Of a DNA stretch of 64,000 nucleotides, positions 1-12,956 are shown piece after piece; position 1 is the first letter of the stretch; every line of letters starts with the position of its first letter. The position numbers were made by a program, and so were the translations under genes. Origin of the DNA: Prunella strophiata (lineage: Eukaryota; Chordata; Aves; Passeriformes; Prunellidae); contig JAZBQD010000031.1 in assembly GCA_036583965.1 (NCBI GenBank), forward strand, positions 1 to 64,000, read 5' to 3'. The notes under the pieces were generated by a model. That model made no database searches. It was not told where the DNA came from and worked only from the letters and a program-made list of their open reading frames with translations.

Positions 1-295
1 CTGCGGGCCTTACTTGAAACACCACGCTAAAGAACGTGCGTTGACACATCTTCTGGCTGCCACTCCTTGACGTCAAATGGTAGATTCTAGGAAAATTGGT
101 AGGCAGGGGGACCTGTGAGACAACAGGAGGAAGTCAACAAGTGGCTGACAGCTAGGAGTTATCCCCACTCTGGGCCCAGGAATTTTCTACCCAAAACCCC
201 AAAGAAGAGAGATGAATTGTGATGTTTTGTAACTATTCTACCTAACTGTGACTAGTTGCCAGGGCAGGGCAGCTCCAATCATAAGTGGCACACTC
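1..295. other. Unassigned sequence
   Basis: No gene, splice pair or recognised repeat is apparent. Confidence 0.4.
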
Positions 296-480
296 TAAAT
301 ACATACAATACAGGCCAACATAACTACATACAGTCTAAGTACATACATTATAGACCAACATAAGTACATACAGTCTGAGTACATACAATATAGGCCAACA
401 CAACTACATACAGTGCAAGTACATATGATATAGGCCAACACAGGTACATACAACATAAGCACATATGATATAAGCCAAAA
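296..480. repeat. Diverged tandem repeat, about 40-bp unit
   Basis: Roughly 4.5 copies of a unit built from TACATACAATATAGGCCAAC plus a second TACATACAGT half. The half-units resemble each other, suggesting an original 20-bp period. Confidence 0.85.
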
Positions 481-489
481 TGGGGACAA

Positions 490-3400
490 TATAAGTGAGG
501 ACTTAAGATAACTCTCTGGAAGATTAATTCTTGAGCCCTATACCCTTTGAGAAGATGGAACCTATGGAACAACTGAAGTCACATGAGGAGGGTGTAATAC
601 ACTCCCTAGAGAAGTCCAGGAGAATGGCACAGGAAAAGGAGGCACTACCGAAAGCTGAGAAGGAAGACTGAAGACAACATCTTGTGTACTTCTTCTGTCT
701 CAAATAGTAAAAATGTAGAGATGCTGGAATAAGCAATATCCAGAAAGGTATGTGAGTAAAATATGGCCAATACGGCGCAGAATGGTGCCAATGAAGCATC
801 TATGTCATAGGCCATAACAAAGGCCTATGACACAGAAGACAATAGGCACAGACAACATGGCACAGACATAAGTGGAAACCACCTGGCATTTTCACCTTAT
901 GGACCCAAGATTCCTCAAGCACAAGATGAGCCAGAGGCTGATGATGCCAAAGGAAAGAAAGCCCTATGGCAACAGCACATGATGATGAAATATAACTCCT
1001 TAAAAGAAGTTAAGAGGATGCTCAAGAGGCTCAGTAGGCCTAGAGAAGGAAGCAAAGACTGCCAGGTGACTGTGGCTATAGATCCAGACCTGAAGGTGGC
1101 TCCTCAGAGGAAAGATCCACGATGATGTCGAGAGTCAAAAAGGCCAAGGACACAAAGTTGGCAAGAACATGGAGATGGGTTGGAACTGCCCTGCCCAGCA
1201 AAGGTTCTGGTGAGGCTGAGGAGACATCCTCTCCCTTTACTTCCAAGGGGCTTGTCCCACTACACACCTCTTCACTAAGCTAACATCAAATTGTCTCCTG
1301 TGATAGCAAAGGTTTTTCCCCTTCTCCCAACTACTGGCCCTAACACTTACCTTTTGGAAGACCAGTGGACAAAATCCATCATCGGTTGGACATAGATGTC
1401 GAGACATTCTCCACGTATGCTTTGGTGCTGCCGCTTCCAAACTTGGGCTACAAACCTCCACAAGCTACCAAAGACAAAACAGAAAATGGGACTATCGCCC
1501 TCAAAAAGAGTAATCCCCAGGATTCCTCCACACCACTGCCCCAGCTCACCTCAAATTTTGATTTGACTTGAGAGGCTGCCTGGAGGATACCTGCAAAATG
1601 AAAAGGTACATACTTAGCATGCTGCTGCATAACACTCACCTTTGAGTCACCCTGCCTAAACACCGACTCACCTGCTTGCCTCTGTTCCTTGGCACACCAA
1701 GGCCAGCAACACCACCTGCAAAGAAACAAAGCAAAAAAGCATGCTGAGATGCTGTGAAAACACAACCTCCCCGATCTGACAAGTAAGCCATCACTAAACC
1801 TTAAGTTTGCACCCACATGGCACCTGGGATCCCGGGCTGGGATAGGTTGCAAGGGGATCACCTAAGATAAAAAAAAAAAAACATTGGATGCTTAGAGTTG
1901 CAGCAGAAATTGAGACCTAAGCTATAACAACTGCCTCTGTCCACTGGTCACTACTCACCTTGCCCACTGCTATCTGGCTTCACTTCCTAAAAATAAAGAC
2001 AAAGAACAGTGCTATAACAGAGTCACCATTTACACTTCCACTGCAGAGACAAATGGCAACTCACCTGCTCAGGGGAACCCCCTCACCCAGGATGGGGCGC
2101 TCTGCCATGGATTTAATCCATCTGCATCAGAAAGAAAGTTAGGACAAAAGTCAAAGGGCTGCAGGGTAACTTCACAGCTCCAAACATCTTGTATCAATCT
2201 AGGAATACCATCTGGAGTCCAACTACACCCCACATTACAAACTTCAAGTCCCCAGGACTCGTCCTATTACAACAGGCTGTACAGCAGGGCAGAGCAGCTC
2301 CGGCACAAACATGTGCAGACACCCGTGACACGGGACAGGACAAACGAGGGGATGCAACAGGGAGAGACAACTCTTGACAATAAGGATGACTACGAGGACC
2401 AAGAGAATCTGGAACAAGAAGACTGAGGCGAGACCGACGGTGAGCCAATGAGGCTCAGAGAACCCTGGAGGAAGAAGATGCTAAGAGAATGATTTCTTCA
2501 AAGAACAGCAAAGATGGATGCCTAAGAACCCTACAGTCCCTCTACCTAGCTTCGCATTTGTACAAGTCCTAATCCGCTATAATGGATCATTGCAGCGCAC
2601 AGCTGTTGATACAGCTCAGAACAAGACCTTAGAAGACAGACATCGGATTGGATGCTTCCAAAGAGCAAAGCAATTCTAATGCCTGTCCCAGCTCCTGAGT
2701 CAAAAGTCCTAAGGCATTGGTGCCAGGCCAAGGAATGCAGGGATCACAGAGGCTAAGAATGATGCCAGGGTCACTGATGGGCCCCTCAAAGGACTAAAGT
2801 AAAAGACATGTGACATGAGATACCCAAACAACACATAATGCACAATAGACAACTGACACGACACACACCGGGACTGCTCTGCCTTGCACACCTCAGCACT
2901 GTGATCAAAAGTCAAACTTTCCTTTTGTGTGGCCTAAGAGGACACTTCTCGGATATCCTCATCTCCAAACCTGACTCAAAAACCGCTCCTGGTGAGTCCT
3001 GACCCGGCAGCCCCCTTTTATCCCCTCTGTGGGTCGCAGCCCTCAACTTATCTCTTGGACATCTGGGGACGCTAATTGCTGTCAGGTGCAAGCCGTGTGG
3101 GAAGTTCCTGCTGTCACTGGGCTGTTGTCTCTTAGTCTGCCAAGATAAAGAAAATCAAACATCAGTACATGATCCTAGCAGCACATTGGCCAAACCCGAC
3201 AATTCCGCTACTCACCATCTCCTAAGAATGCCCGGGTCCTTGGACTGCACACTTCAGCCGTGCTCTCAGACCAGCACCATCATCAAAGGGTACACACGGG
3301 TTAAGAGGGGACAAGGCAATATGGCATTGCTGAAACTTGAGCAGACCCTGGCTCCTCCTCCCTACCTCCCCGACTCACCACAACTCCTGGGCCATTCCTG

Positions 3401-3600
3401 AGGGCTACCCAGATGGCACCTTTAAATAGAAAAAGATCAAGGCTTCATCACAGAATCCTGTAATACTTCCAGAGGGCTCACAAGAGCAGCAAACCCAGGT
3501 CATCACCCGGCTAGTGACGGGGCCTTGGCACACACCAAGTGGATTGCCTAAAGCAAACAAACATTTACCCTGGTGGAACCTAAAGAGAGAATGAAGCCCC
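490..3600. other. Unassigned region, no confident gene
   Basis: Short Lys/Glu-rich open stretches occur (a 39-codon one from 555; a 105-codon one at 811-1125) without a matching family. ACTCACC, which would be a splice donor on the minus strand, recurs at about 1635, 1667, 1953, 2060, 3210 and 3375, but I could not link these to exons. It may be old retroelement or a rapidly evolving non-coding transcript. Confidence 0.35.
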
Positions 3601-3760
3601 TTAGCAAAGGCTGGGGTTAATATACCCCTGATTGTGCCCGCCTCTCATTCCCATGATGCCTTGGAAAAGAGAGGGTCAAATCCCAAGAGGTATAAAAGCC
3701 CTCAGAGGGGCTGAAGCTGTTTGGCTCCTCTGACTTGAATTCAAGGGGAGTAAAGGGCTG
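3600..3760 (+). promoter_or_regulatory. TATA-type promoter-like segment
   Basis: TATAAAAG at 3691-3698 with a GC-moderate downstream sequence. About 130 bp downstream a 31-bp exon-like segment ends in ACAG|gtaagaa (near 3842). No coding gene follows that I can recognise; it could be a non-coding transcript or an LTR. Confidence 0.25.
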
Positions 3761-3849
3761 GATATAGGAGAAAACTCTTCAGGAAAATGACAATGTTTTC
3801 TTTTTTGCTACAGCTACCTGGAGCAAAACGGCAGAAAACAGGTAAGAAA

Positions 3850-4590
3850 TAAAACTTTGTATTTAGCCAGCATAGCTAGGTAACTTGGTTAATTTGTGGT
3901 GAATTTACATAATTATTCCTTAGAGACTACTAAGTAGCACTTTCCATGTGACTAAGGAGGGTGGAGACCAATACTAATGATATGAATGGTCAAAGTCTCT
4001 CTTCTTTTTTTTTTTTTCCCTATGGGCACCGGGGAGGGATTGGCCAGATTAAACGGAAAAAGGAAAGGAGAAAAGTCCCTGCTACAAATCCACACCGGCT
4101 CACCTGTTCGGCTGCTGCTGCTTCCCGGCACAAAGGTTTGCCCCTCGGCGCCTCCTTTAGCAATGCTCCACATATCCAAGCGCGTATCCAGGTGCTCCCC
4201 CAGACCCTGCGAGAAGCTCTCACCATCCTTCCATAAGACAGCCCCGAGATCCCCCCGTAAACCCCTCTCCTCCAGCAGCGCCATGCAAAAGGGACCTGAG
4301 GCAAACCCTCCTCCTAAAACAGCCCCCGGCAGGAGCCGCCCCCTCTTCATCCTCACAGCTCACACCTAGGGCTGCTCTGGGTTTCCTGCAAAAGGAATTT
4401 AGAGATAAATTCCTATTTTTTACCAATACCTATAGAAACAAAAAACTGGACGGGTTTTAGTATTCTACAGCCACCCGTCCCTGTGAATTTTGTGGCAGCT
4501 TTGTGTCTCTCTTGGGGGTCAGCACCCAGCAGGATCCCCCCTCATTCGCCATCCACCTGCCCCACCCACCGCAGAGTGGCTCCCTCTCCC
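3850..4590. other. Unassigned region upstream of CpG island
   Basis: Ordinary sequence with a T run at about 4006-4018. ORFs here overlap in several frames on both strands and lack support. Confidence 0.3.
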
Positions 4591-5830
4591 AGGGACCTTG
4601 GGGTGCTCCAAATGCCATCAGAGTCCCGAGTCTTCGCCCCCTTTTCCCGACCCGCCAAGGCGGCACAGAACGAGTCCAACTGCCCTGAACAGCAGCGCAG
4701 CACTTCCTTCCAGCCCTTCCCACGTGTGCATCCCCCCAGAGAGGGACTCTGCCGCAACAAGAAAGTGGGGGGCAGCCCCCAGAAGGGTTGGAGTTCCTCC
4801 CCAGCCTCGCTGTCACGGGCGAGGGGCACAAAGAGGGAGTGGCAGAGACGGCGGGGACGCGGCGGCACGGCACGGCACGGCACAGAGCGGGGGCCACTCA
4901 GTGCGATGTTGGGAAAGCCGGAGCCCCGGCAGTGTCGGGCGCTGTGTTGGACCGGCTTGGGGGGATCCGCCGAGAGCCTCCGGCCCCGTGCGGGGACTCC
5001 TGCAAGGGCCCAGGGGCGCCGAGCTCCGGCCCTCCGGGCTTTATTCTCCGGCGCCCCGAGCGCCGCGGCTGCGGGGGAAAGAAGGAAAGCGGGGACGGGA
5101 AGAGAGGAGGGACAGCAGGGGATGAGAAAGGGTAGGGAGGGAGGTCGGGCTGCGGAGGAAAGCGGGAGGGGAAGCGAAAGGCCGGGAGCGGGGGAAGAAG
5201 GGAAAGAGAACGGAGTAGCGGGGTAGGGACAGGACAGGAAGGAGCCGGGTTTGGGGGCGAGAGGGAAATGGGGGAAAGAGAGATAACTAAGGGGAATACG
5301 GGGAGGAGGAAGGAGGGGTGGAGAGAAAGACAGGAGGGGAAGCCTCCCAGAGCCCCGGCTCCACCCCGAGCCGTCCTTGCGCCCCGCCCTGCCCGGGATG
5401 CTGCGCTCGGCGGAGCTCGGCTCGGTTCTGCTGCCCTGGACTAGACTCGGCTCCTGGGCTAGATTCGGCTATTATCGGCCAAACTCGGTTAATTTTGGCT
5501 GCATTCGCCTCTTCGGCACAGCTCGCCTCGGCACGGCCGAACTCGGAACCGCTCGCTCCGCTGGGCTCGGCTCCCTGAGGGCGGCGCGGGGCCGCCTCAC
5601 GTTAAACACGCACAGCTCGGGGCTCTCCCGCTGCCGTGTCGCGTGGGCGGCCCGGCCCTCGCACGGACGCGAACGGGAGCGCGGGCTCGGGCAGGAGCTC
5701 ATTAGGCAGTGACTGCACTCGCGCTAATTAATGGACACGAGAGCAGGAGGCTGCGTTCGGCACAGCTCGGCCCAGTTCAGTTGAACTCGGCTCGCTTCGG
5801 CCGGGCTCAGCTAGATTCAGCTCACACATT
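4590..5830. promoter_or_regulatory. Orphan GC/CpG-rich island
   Basis: GC-rich with many CpGs. It contains short CGGCA repeats (4861-4883), a purine-rich GGGA/GGAG tract (5080-5340) and, from 5400, a diffuse repeat of CTCGGCT-type words. No start codon with protein similarity was found, so a promoter of an unseen transcript or a GC-rich repeat are both possible. Confidence 0.4.
5400..5830. repeat. Diffuse CTCGGCT-type short-period repeat
   Basis: Words such as ACTCGGCTC, ATTCGGCT, AACTCGGTT, GCTCGCCTCGG recur every 10-12 bp from about 5407 to 5580 and again at 5755-5825, separated by a more complex segment. Confidence 0.6.
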
Positions 5831-8800
5831 TCCTGATGGCAGCTCCTAGGAATTCTACGTGACACAAATTGCAGTCTCTAAAAGGCTTGCAGGTTTTTAA
5901 ACAAATATAATTTTAACTCAAGTCTCGGGATAGAGATGATGGCTCCTTTAGGACAAGAATATTTACATGTAGATAACAATTCCCTCATTTGCACCTCGTT
6001 TTTATTTAATCCCCCCCCAAAAATTACATACATAGCACAAGCAATGTGCAGTTCTGGTTTTTCCCCCATACCCTATTTGTACAAAGGACCTGGGCACAGC
6101 ACACAGTGGTGATTCAATTGAATCAATCCTGGTTTACATTTCAAAGGTTCTCGCTCTGGCACTGCATGTTTGCAGATCTGGACTGGCATGCTCAACTACC
6201 CTCACAGCCACATTCAAGAACAATGTGTCAGACTTTGCAGACTTCCTAATAAAACTCACCTATAATCACTGAACAGAAAATCCTTTGGGGTTTAGTTTCA
6301 CCTCTCACCTGTTCCAGGCAGAGGGAAGATGGGTTTTTGTTGTACAGCACAGCAGCAGTGATGGATCAGGGCGCCTTTTTTTTTTTTTTTAATATAAAAA
6401 TTAATTCTAATTATAATTTCATTATATTTATTATTATAAAAATAAAGCAGGTCTGATATAAATGTCTTGAAGTGCCATTCAAGCTTTTTAAACCCAAGAA
6501 GATTGTCCTGATTCCCGAGTCCAGTCTGCTATTCATACTGGTTTTGGTATCATGAAATCAACCAGGTTTTCCAAGAAACAGTAAATCATGGTGACTAAAC
6601 CTCTGTCTCCTCCTTCTTTGCACTTACACCCCATTGTAGGAAGCTCTGCAGCCTTTTAGTCCAGTCCTGTATTAGAGAGAGGATGGATATTAAGGGCACA
6701 CACATGCACAGTCTTTCTGGTTCTTCAAAAAGATAAAAAGGCCTGTAATCAAAATTACATAAGTAATATTGTCTCTCAAACTGCTGAAGAAAAGGGAAAT
6801 TGGAGCTCTAATGTCCCCTGAGAGATGTTGAATAAAACCTGAGTTTGCACACAGTACTAAAAAACTGACTTTTTTTACCAAACAAGGTAGGTCTAGATGA
6901 GAACAGCTCAGGAGGCTTTCACAGCTCACAGGGCTGAGCACAAGCACAGAAGGTGAAGTTAAAGATGGAGTGTTAGTCCCCTGAATTCATGCCCTGACGT
7001 AGCCAATTTGTTTTGCTAAGAGACATGGCAGTTCCTTCCCTTTGTTTCCAAGTTTCCAAGCCACCCTGTAATTCGTAACCTGCACCAACCTGACACGGCT
7101 AAGTGACGTATCTGTCATGGGTATGTGACGTATCCGGGTCCTGTGCTCCAAGGCACGGGTCCCCAACGGGAAGGGAAGTCAGGAATACAGAAACAGCTGT
7201 GGAAGAAAGAGGAGAGAAAACTCAGAACAGATATTCTTCTACTTCTCCACAGTATTACCAAGCCAAGCTGCTGTGTGCCTCCAGGACTATGTTTCAAAAG
7301 AGTTCCCTAACTATTTTCCTATCTGGAAAATCTTAAGTGGCTTTGCCCATGCAAAGCCAATGATCCTACTCACAAGAAGGAACAAACCAGTTTCCTGTTA
7401 AATAAAAGTTTGAAATCTAACCTGTTAGATGCTCTCACTGACCAGCAATAGGGATCAGCATCCAGACCCACGTGCACTTGTTTTTTGCAGACTATTTTCC
7501 CTCTTGGAATTATACTTCTTTCATACCTTTTGTTCCATTTTAGTCTTTGAAAGGGAGGTTTCTTAGAGGGTGTGGGAGTGTTGTAGTGTCAGAAAACTTC
7601 ACATTGTGACCATGCTCTGTGCTGCCCACCCTGACAATGTTCCCAATCCACAGCCACGGACGACAATACGTGGAAGCTGTAGTGAGTGTGCAGTGTTGCA
7701 AGCTGGGAGAACAGCCCAGCAACTGCAGAAGGCCTTTGCTCTGAGGTTCATTCCGTTGCTGCCCACCCTACCCTTCTCCTCTCCAGAACAAAAAGCTCAA
7801 TCAAGAGTGCACGAGCACAAAGCAGGTGAGCAGATCAACACTCCCCAAGGCTCTGTCTTTCAGCCCAGCAGTGACACATGCAGCAAGTTCCAGTATCTGG
7901 TTTCAGGATGTGCTGTGCCACACCAGCAACGTAGAAGGTGAGGGAGAAGGTGAACCTGAGGTTTGGCTGCCTGATTGCATTCTGCACAGCATCCAAGAGC
8001 TACAGCAATGTATTATTTTCATCTCAAGCCAGATCTTTTAAGCTCTCAGCAAGTTATAATACACCCCAGGATAGCCCAGCTACCTGGCAGAAGGCATAAA
8101 TGAGCAGGATGGCTCTTGCAGATGTGTTGGAAACAAAAATGTTTTAATAAAAGGCAAAATACCAAAGAGAAAAACCGAGCTAGCTGCAAGCAAGCCTTGT
8201 TACCTAGTAAAACACCTTACAGAAGCAATTAGTTCCTTTGTTCACTTGCTTTTCTAGTAAATTGCCCAGGCGGGACTTCTTGGCTTCTGTCCAATTAATT
8301 GTCCTTAAATTTGAGGTGAAGTCCTCTTTGTCCTATAAGGTGTCTCCTTTGCTAAGTGGTGAGAGAAACTTCTGGGCTTTTTCCTTTTTAAGGAGACAAA
8401 CGACAGTTTTATTACTCCTCCAATACGGGACACATTCCTACACAGCAGCTGTAAGAGCCCAGGGAGAGAAGCCTGAAGCACAGCCCAAATGAACACAACG
8501 GGAGCACCAGGACATCAATCAGCTTCCGGGACATTTCATGGGCCATACAGGTAAGAGCCCGAATTCAGCAAACTTGAGGGTTTGGTGATGTCAGGATCAA
8601 AACACCCAGAAACCTGTGGAAAAGAAACTGAACTACAGCGGGCTAAAAGCGGTCCCTGCCGATGACTCCTTAAAACAACTCGTTCACGAGGAGGCAGGGA
8701 ATGATTCAATACTCACCAGCCCATCTGGCCAAGGTCAGAGCTCTCTGCCCACTGAGGACATGGCAACCAGCAGGGACCTTGCTCCCACTCTCCAGTACGG

Positions 8801-9590
8801 ACCTGTGAAGCCAGAGAGAAGTTTACAGAGCAGAAATAACCAGAAGATGCTCTTTGCTTCCATACACTCTCTGATTGACCATTCCAAAGGAAAACCCTCA
8901 CGGATCGGAAGCAATCCCCTCTCAGCTTTTACTTTTGGAATCACCACTGCCTTGCCTTTCTGGGCAAGTGTTTCCTTCCATGCCCATCCATCCCCAGAGA
9001 ACATTTAGTCCATCTTTTCTTCCCAACTGCAGCTCTCCAGCACAAATGCCACTTCTCACAGACACAAAGCAAACAGTCATCTGCTACAAGCTTTGGCTTA
9101 GAAAGTAAAAACCTAAGCACATCTGGCTACATGATTAAAACACATCAACGCATGGATGGTCATAGATGGAAAGTTTTTCAGCAGAGAAAAGAGCTGTTTT
9201 GATAGCACACTTCCATACACCGTCAGAAAAACCAGAACAGCAACTCCTAAGACCCCTGCTAAGGAACCCAGCCCTCCTGGGGACACCCAGTGCAGCAGAC
9301 ATGGGAAAAGGATGGGAAAAGCCAAGCTTGGAGTGAAAAAAATATAACACAAATACAGCAGCCTGTAAAAAGCCTTCATACAGCAATAGTGGGAACCAGC
9401 CCCATTTACTCCGTCCTTGCTTTTTGTAATGACATAAATATGAAATAAAAACACATGAAACAGAAGGCAGACCTAGGATGTACCAGTTGGTGATTTTGGC
9501 AGCGTGGATGACCAATGTCTCTTCATGCCCTAATAGCCAGTGCCATTTCAATGCATCCTTAGGCCAAGCCTTCCTGGCCTCTTGTGAAAA
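5830..9590. other. Unassigned region, no confident gene
   Basis: Contains a poly(T)/AT-rich patch at 6379-6445. A segment around 8438-8548 has a plausible acceptor (ctacacag) and donor (ACAG|gtaaga) but no protein similarity; it could be a non-coding exon. Confidence 0.3.
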
Positions 9591-9597
9591 ACGCCAA

Positions 9598-10150
9598 TCA
9601 CTTGTTTTTTTTAAATTTTAAAAGTTTAATAGAAATAAGATGGTTATAAAAATAGTAATATAATTAGAGTAAATAAAATTTTAACAGTTTAGATAGGACA
9701 ATATGAGACAATAAAAACAAAGAGTTACGAACGGGTTTGGGTGCCCTCCTGGGCTAATCAAGCCCCGAAAGCACACCCGTTTAACAAAGGATTAACCCTT
9801 AAAAGCAATAACCTGTTGCATATTCATATACCCCATGCATGATGCACAAATTCCACCTAAAACAAAGGATTTCATCTGGTTTTTGTCATCTTCCCACTCC
9901 CAGTCTCTCAGCATCTCACAGTCTCAGCAATGCAAGAAGAATTTGGTTCCTTCTGATAAGAGCCATAAATTCTCTCTTCCCTGGAAGATCTGGGTGCCCT
10001 GTGGCTGCTATCTCTGTGCGAATACCCCATTCCTCCTGTAAAAAAATCTTACATACATAGTCTCTATTTTAATTATAAAAACCACAATTTAACTGTAACA
10101 CTATATTTACTATACTATTAAAACATCAATACAGCACTACAAATTGATAC
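9598..10150 (-). mobile_element. LTR-like retroelement remnant, antisense
   Basis: The segment around AACCTGTTGCATATTCATAT and the following AAATTCCACC resembles a songbird endogenous-retrovirus LTR that I recall from intergenic sequence; orientation and borders are approximate. It abuts the CpG island that follows. Confidence 0.4.
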
Positions 10151-10199
10151 ATGATACATATAAGTATTTGCGAAAAGCCAATCATGTAATATGCATTTT

Positions 10200-11110
10200 T
10201 CACACCTCCCATTTCCCAGCAGCACGGCACCAGAGCACAGCACGTGCCGCACCCGCCCGTCCTGCGGACCCGTCAGCTCACGGTGGTGGGCAACTTTGGC
10301 CCTGTGGGCAGGGAGACGGCTCAGCCACCTCCACCGGCTGTTCTGCCCTGATGCTTTTGTGTTTTCCTCCATTTCCCTGGACTGGAGGGGGAGTTTGTGT
10401 GAGAGTGGAGACGGCGGGGACGCGGCGGGACAAGACAGGGACGCGGCGGGACGGGGACGACCGATCCCCGCGCTCCCGCCGCGATTTTCCGCCGCCTTTG
10501 CGGGGACGAGGACATGGGCGGCGCGCTCGGCGGCGCCGGAGCCAAGGAGCGGGGCAGCGGCAGCGCGGGGAGGCGGAGGGACGGGACGAGCGACTCGCCT
10601 GACCTTCCAAACATGGCGGCAGAAAGGCCGGGAAAAGGCTGGACCCTGCTCCGTGTACTGCGCCGCCCGCACGGCACCCGCCGGGATTTCCCGGCACGCG
10701 GTCGCTGCTTCCACCGTCTCGAGAGGGCCGCGCGCGGGGGTTGGGCGGGTGCAGCCCTGTTCCGACGCCGCTCGCCCCCCGCCCGCTGACCTCAGCCCGT
10801 GGAGCGCTGCGACCGCGCCTCCGCCGCCCACCGAAACCAGCCCTGTCGGGCCGCCCTCGCCGCTGCCATTCGTCTCAGCCGTCGTGTCCCTTTGCACTCC
10901 TGAATCTCCTTCTTCCCTCGCCTCTATTTACAGACACCGCGCCGCTCGCCGCTCGCTCCCGCCCCTCGCCCTTCCCACGCTCGGCAGCCGTCCTTCCCCC
11001 GCCCCCCCCGGCACCCAGCGGCGAGGGGCAGGGCGCTGGCTCGGGGCGCTGCAGTACCCCTCCCTGTCCGCAAGGCGACAGCACTGCCGCCGACCACAGC
11101 AGGGGGGCTG
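10200..11110. promoter_or_regulatory. Orphan CpG island with YY1-like ATG
   Basis: Dense CpG island including tandem GGGACGCGGCGGGAC words (10422-10460). At 10609-10620 ACATGGCGGCAG matches the YY1/start-codon signature seen at many housekeeping promoters, opening a 59-codon Arg-rich frame (10612-10788). No homology was recognised and no downstream exons could be joined, so this is only a promoter candidate. Confidence 0.4.
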
Positions 11111-11164
11111 CCACTCGCCTGCAGGGAAGGGAGATCCCTTTCGAAAAATCCTCAAAAATAAATG

Positions 11165-11620
11165 CCCCAAAAACCCCCCCCACCAAAATTTAAAAAACCC
11201 CGCCTCTAACCAAATAAGAACCAAGAAAACCCCTTCTTTTAAACTACATTTAAATGTGTTTTTTTAATATTTCTATTTTTCATATTTATATTCACATTTA
11301 CATTTATAATTTATATTGATATATTTGTAGGTATATATCATAATATAGTAATATATATACTACTTATATATTAACGATTTTTAATACTTATATTTGCTTA
11401 TATCTATATATATTTATGTATTTATATTTCTATATTTCGATTTTTATTTTATATTATTTATATTTTTATAATAAAATCTTTGCCTATAAGTAAATAAAAG
11501 GCAAAAAACCCCCCCACCTTTATTTTAAACTATATTTAAATATTTTTATATTTATATTTTTCATATATTTTATCAAATCAATTTTTTGACATTTCATATT
11601 CAGAAATGCAATTTACTTAG
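11165..11620. repeat. AT-rich low-complexity tract
   Basis: Long run of TATTTATA/ATATTT words with short C and A runs; no unit length is constant. Confidence 0.8.
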
Positions 11621-12955
11621 GGTCATTTAATTTTTCCTTCATCTTGGTAATTTCCCATTATCTGCAAAATAATCTGCAGCATAATTTATTCTGAGATATT
11701 TCTAGTGATCTTTATACCCATAATTCCAGCCCCATGCACAATAGCTATTTGCATACAATCCTTTCTACTCTTAATCATTCTTCTTCAGGATATTCGCCAG
11801 AGTCAGAAATGTTTTATTACATTGATATTTTGGAGCTGATTCTAAAAAGCAAACTGGGAGCAGCTCTCCAACTTTTCATGGGGAAAAGGACACATGACGA
11901 ACAGAGGTGGCAACTGATACTCACAGGGTCTGAAACCTTGGGAAGTCCAGTTTAGGTTCCTGGCAGCTAAAACATTTTAATGTTAGTTATGCTGTAATCC
12001 CTGTGCAGACTTTTAAATCTGTATCATTTACTGTCCAGTATCTTTCTAACTAAACTTGTTAGAAAGTTAAATTTAGGATTTGAATTTGGGCCCATTCACT
12101 ACAAAATCTTGCAAAGCCTGAAGGATTGGGGTAGTAACTGCTCTCAGCAAAGGTTATTTGTTAATATCATGTCAAATTTCCCTCAGCTTCAGGCAGGAAA
12201 GGCAAGGATTTGGGTTAGGAATTCTGCAAGCAAGGCTGATGTTACTGTTGATTTACTGAGTGTGTGTCAGTGAACCAGGGCTGGGACAAGGTCTTGTCCC
12301 TTACAGAGCTGCCACTGGAGCTTTTGCCCTTTGGAGTCATTCTAAAGGTTTGATTCTAGAATATTTTGAGGCTATATCCAGAGTTCAGTTTGTAGCTGGG
12401 TCTCACTCAGGTGCAAGCAGCCAGGGGAGGGTTCTGACCTGTCCAGCCCAATGCCTCTGCTCAGCCATGCTGCAGCTGCTGCTGGCACAGACTGGGACTG
12501 GGGCAGTTGTTCCAGGGGACTGGAGATCACTGAGGACTGGTGGTGGTGGCACAAGGCATGTAGGAACCTGTGGACAGGTATCTGTGGTGTCCAAACAGGA
12601 GGTTTATAACACCACACTAAATCTGACCTTCTGTCATGCAGGAATTTCTTGGGGTTTGCTGGGTTTTCTTATGTGGTCAGTAAGGCAAACATAACAAAAG
12701 GTCAAGGCAGGGGGACTAAAAATCCTGATGGTGCTGACTGACAGGTGGGGAGGAGCTGCCATCCCACCTGGAGCAGCATCCCACCCCTGCAGGCACTGCC
12801 ACACTCCCATGGAGGCGTGAGCCAAGGCTGGGAATGGTGCTGAGCCTGACACCAGGCTCGCAGTGCCAGCTGTGGCCAGTTCCATGCCTGGCCCGGTACT
12901 GCACGGATTGCTCGGGAAGGGCAGAGCTCTGTGCCACACAGACACACCTGGAGCA
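11620..12955. other. Unassigned region
   Basis: No supported gene. GC rises after 12.4 kb, producing overlapping spurious ORFs. Confidence 0.3.
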
Positions 12956-12956
12956 G

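Noticed and set aside
4483..5226. 247-aa and 211-aa ORFs in the GC-rich island
   Set aside because: Open in overlapping frames because of GC content; no recognisable protein family.
8616..9008. 130-aa plus-strand ORF
   Set aside because: No domain, no conserved motif, not linked to a promoter or splice sites.
10191..11267. 358-aa plus-strand ORF and its antisense counterparts
   Set aside because: Low-stop GC-rich CpG-island sequence, several frames open at once, Pro/Arg/Ala composition without domains.
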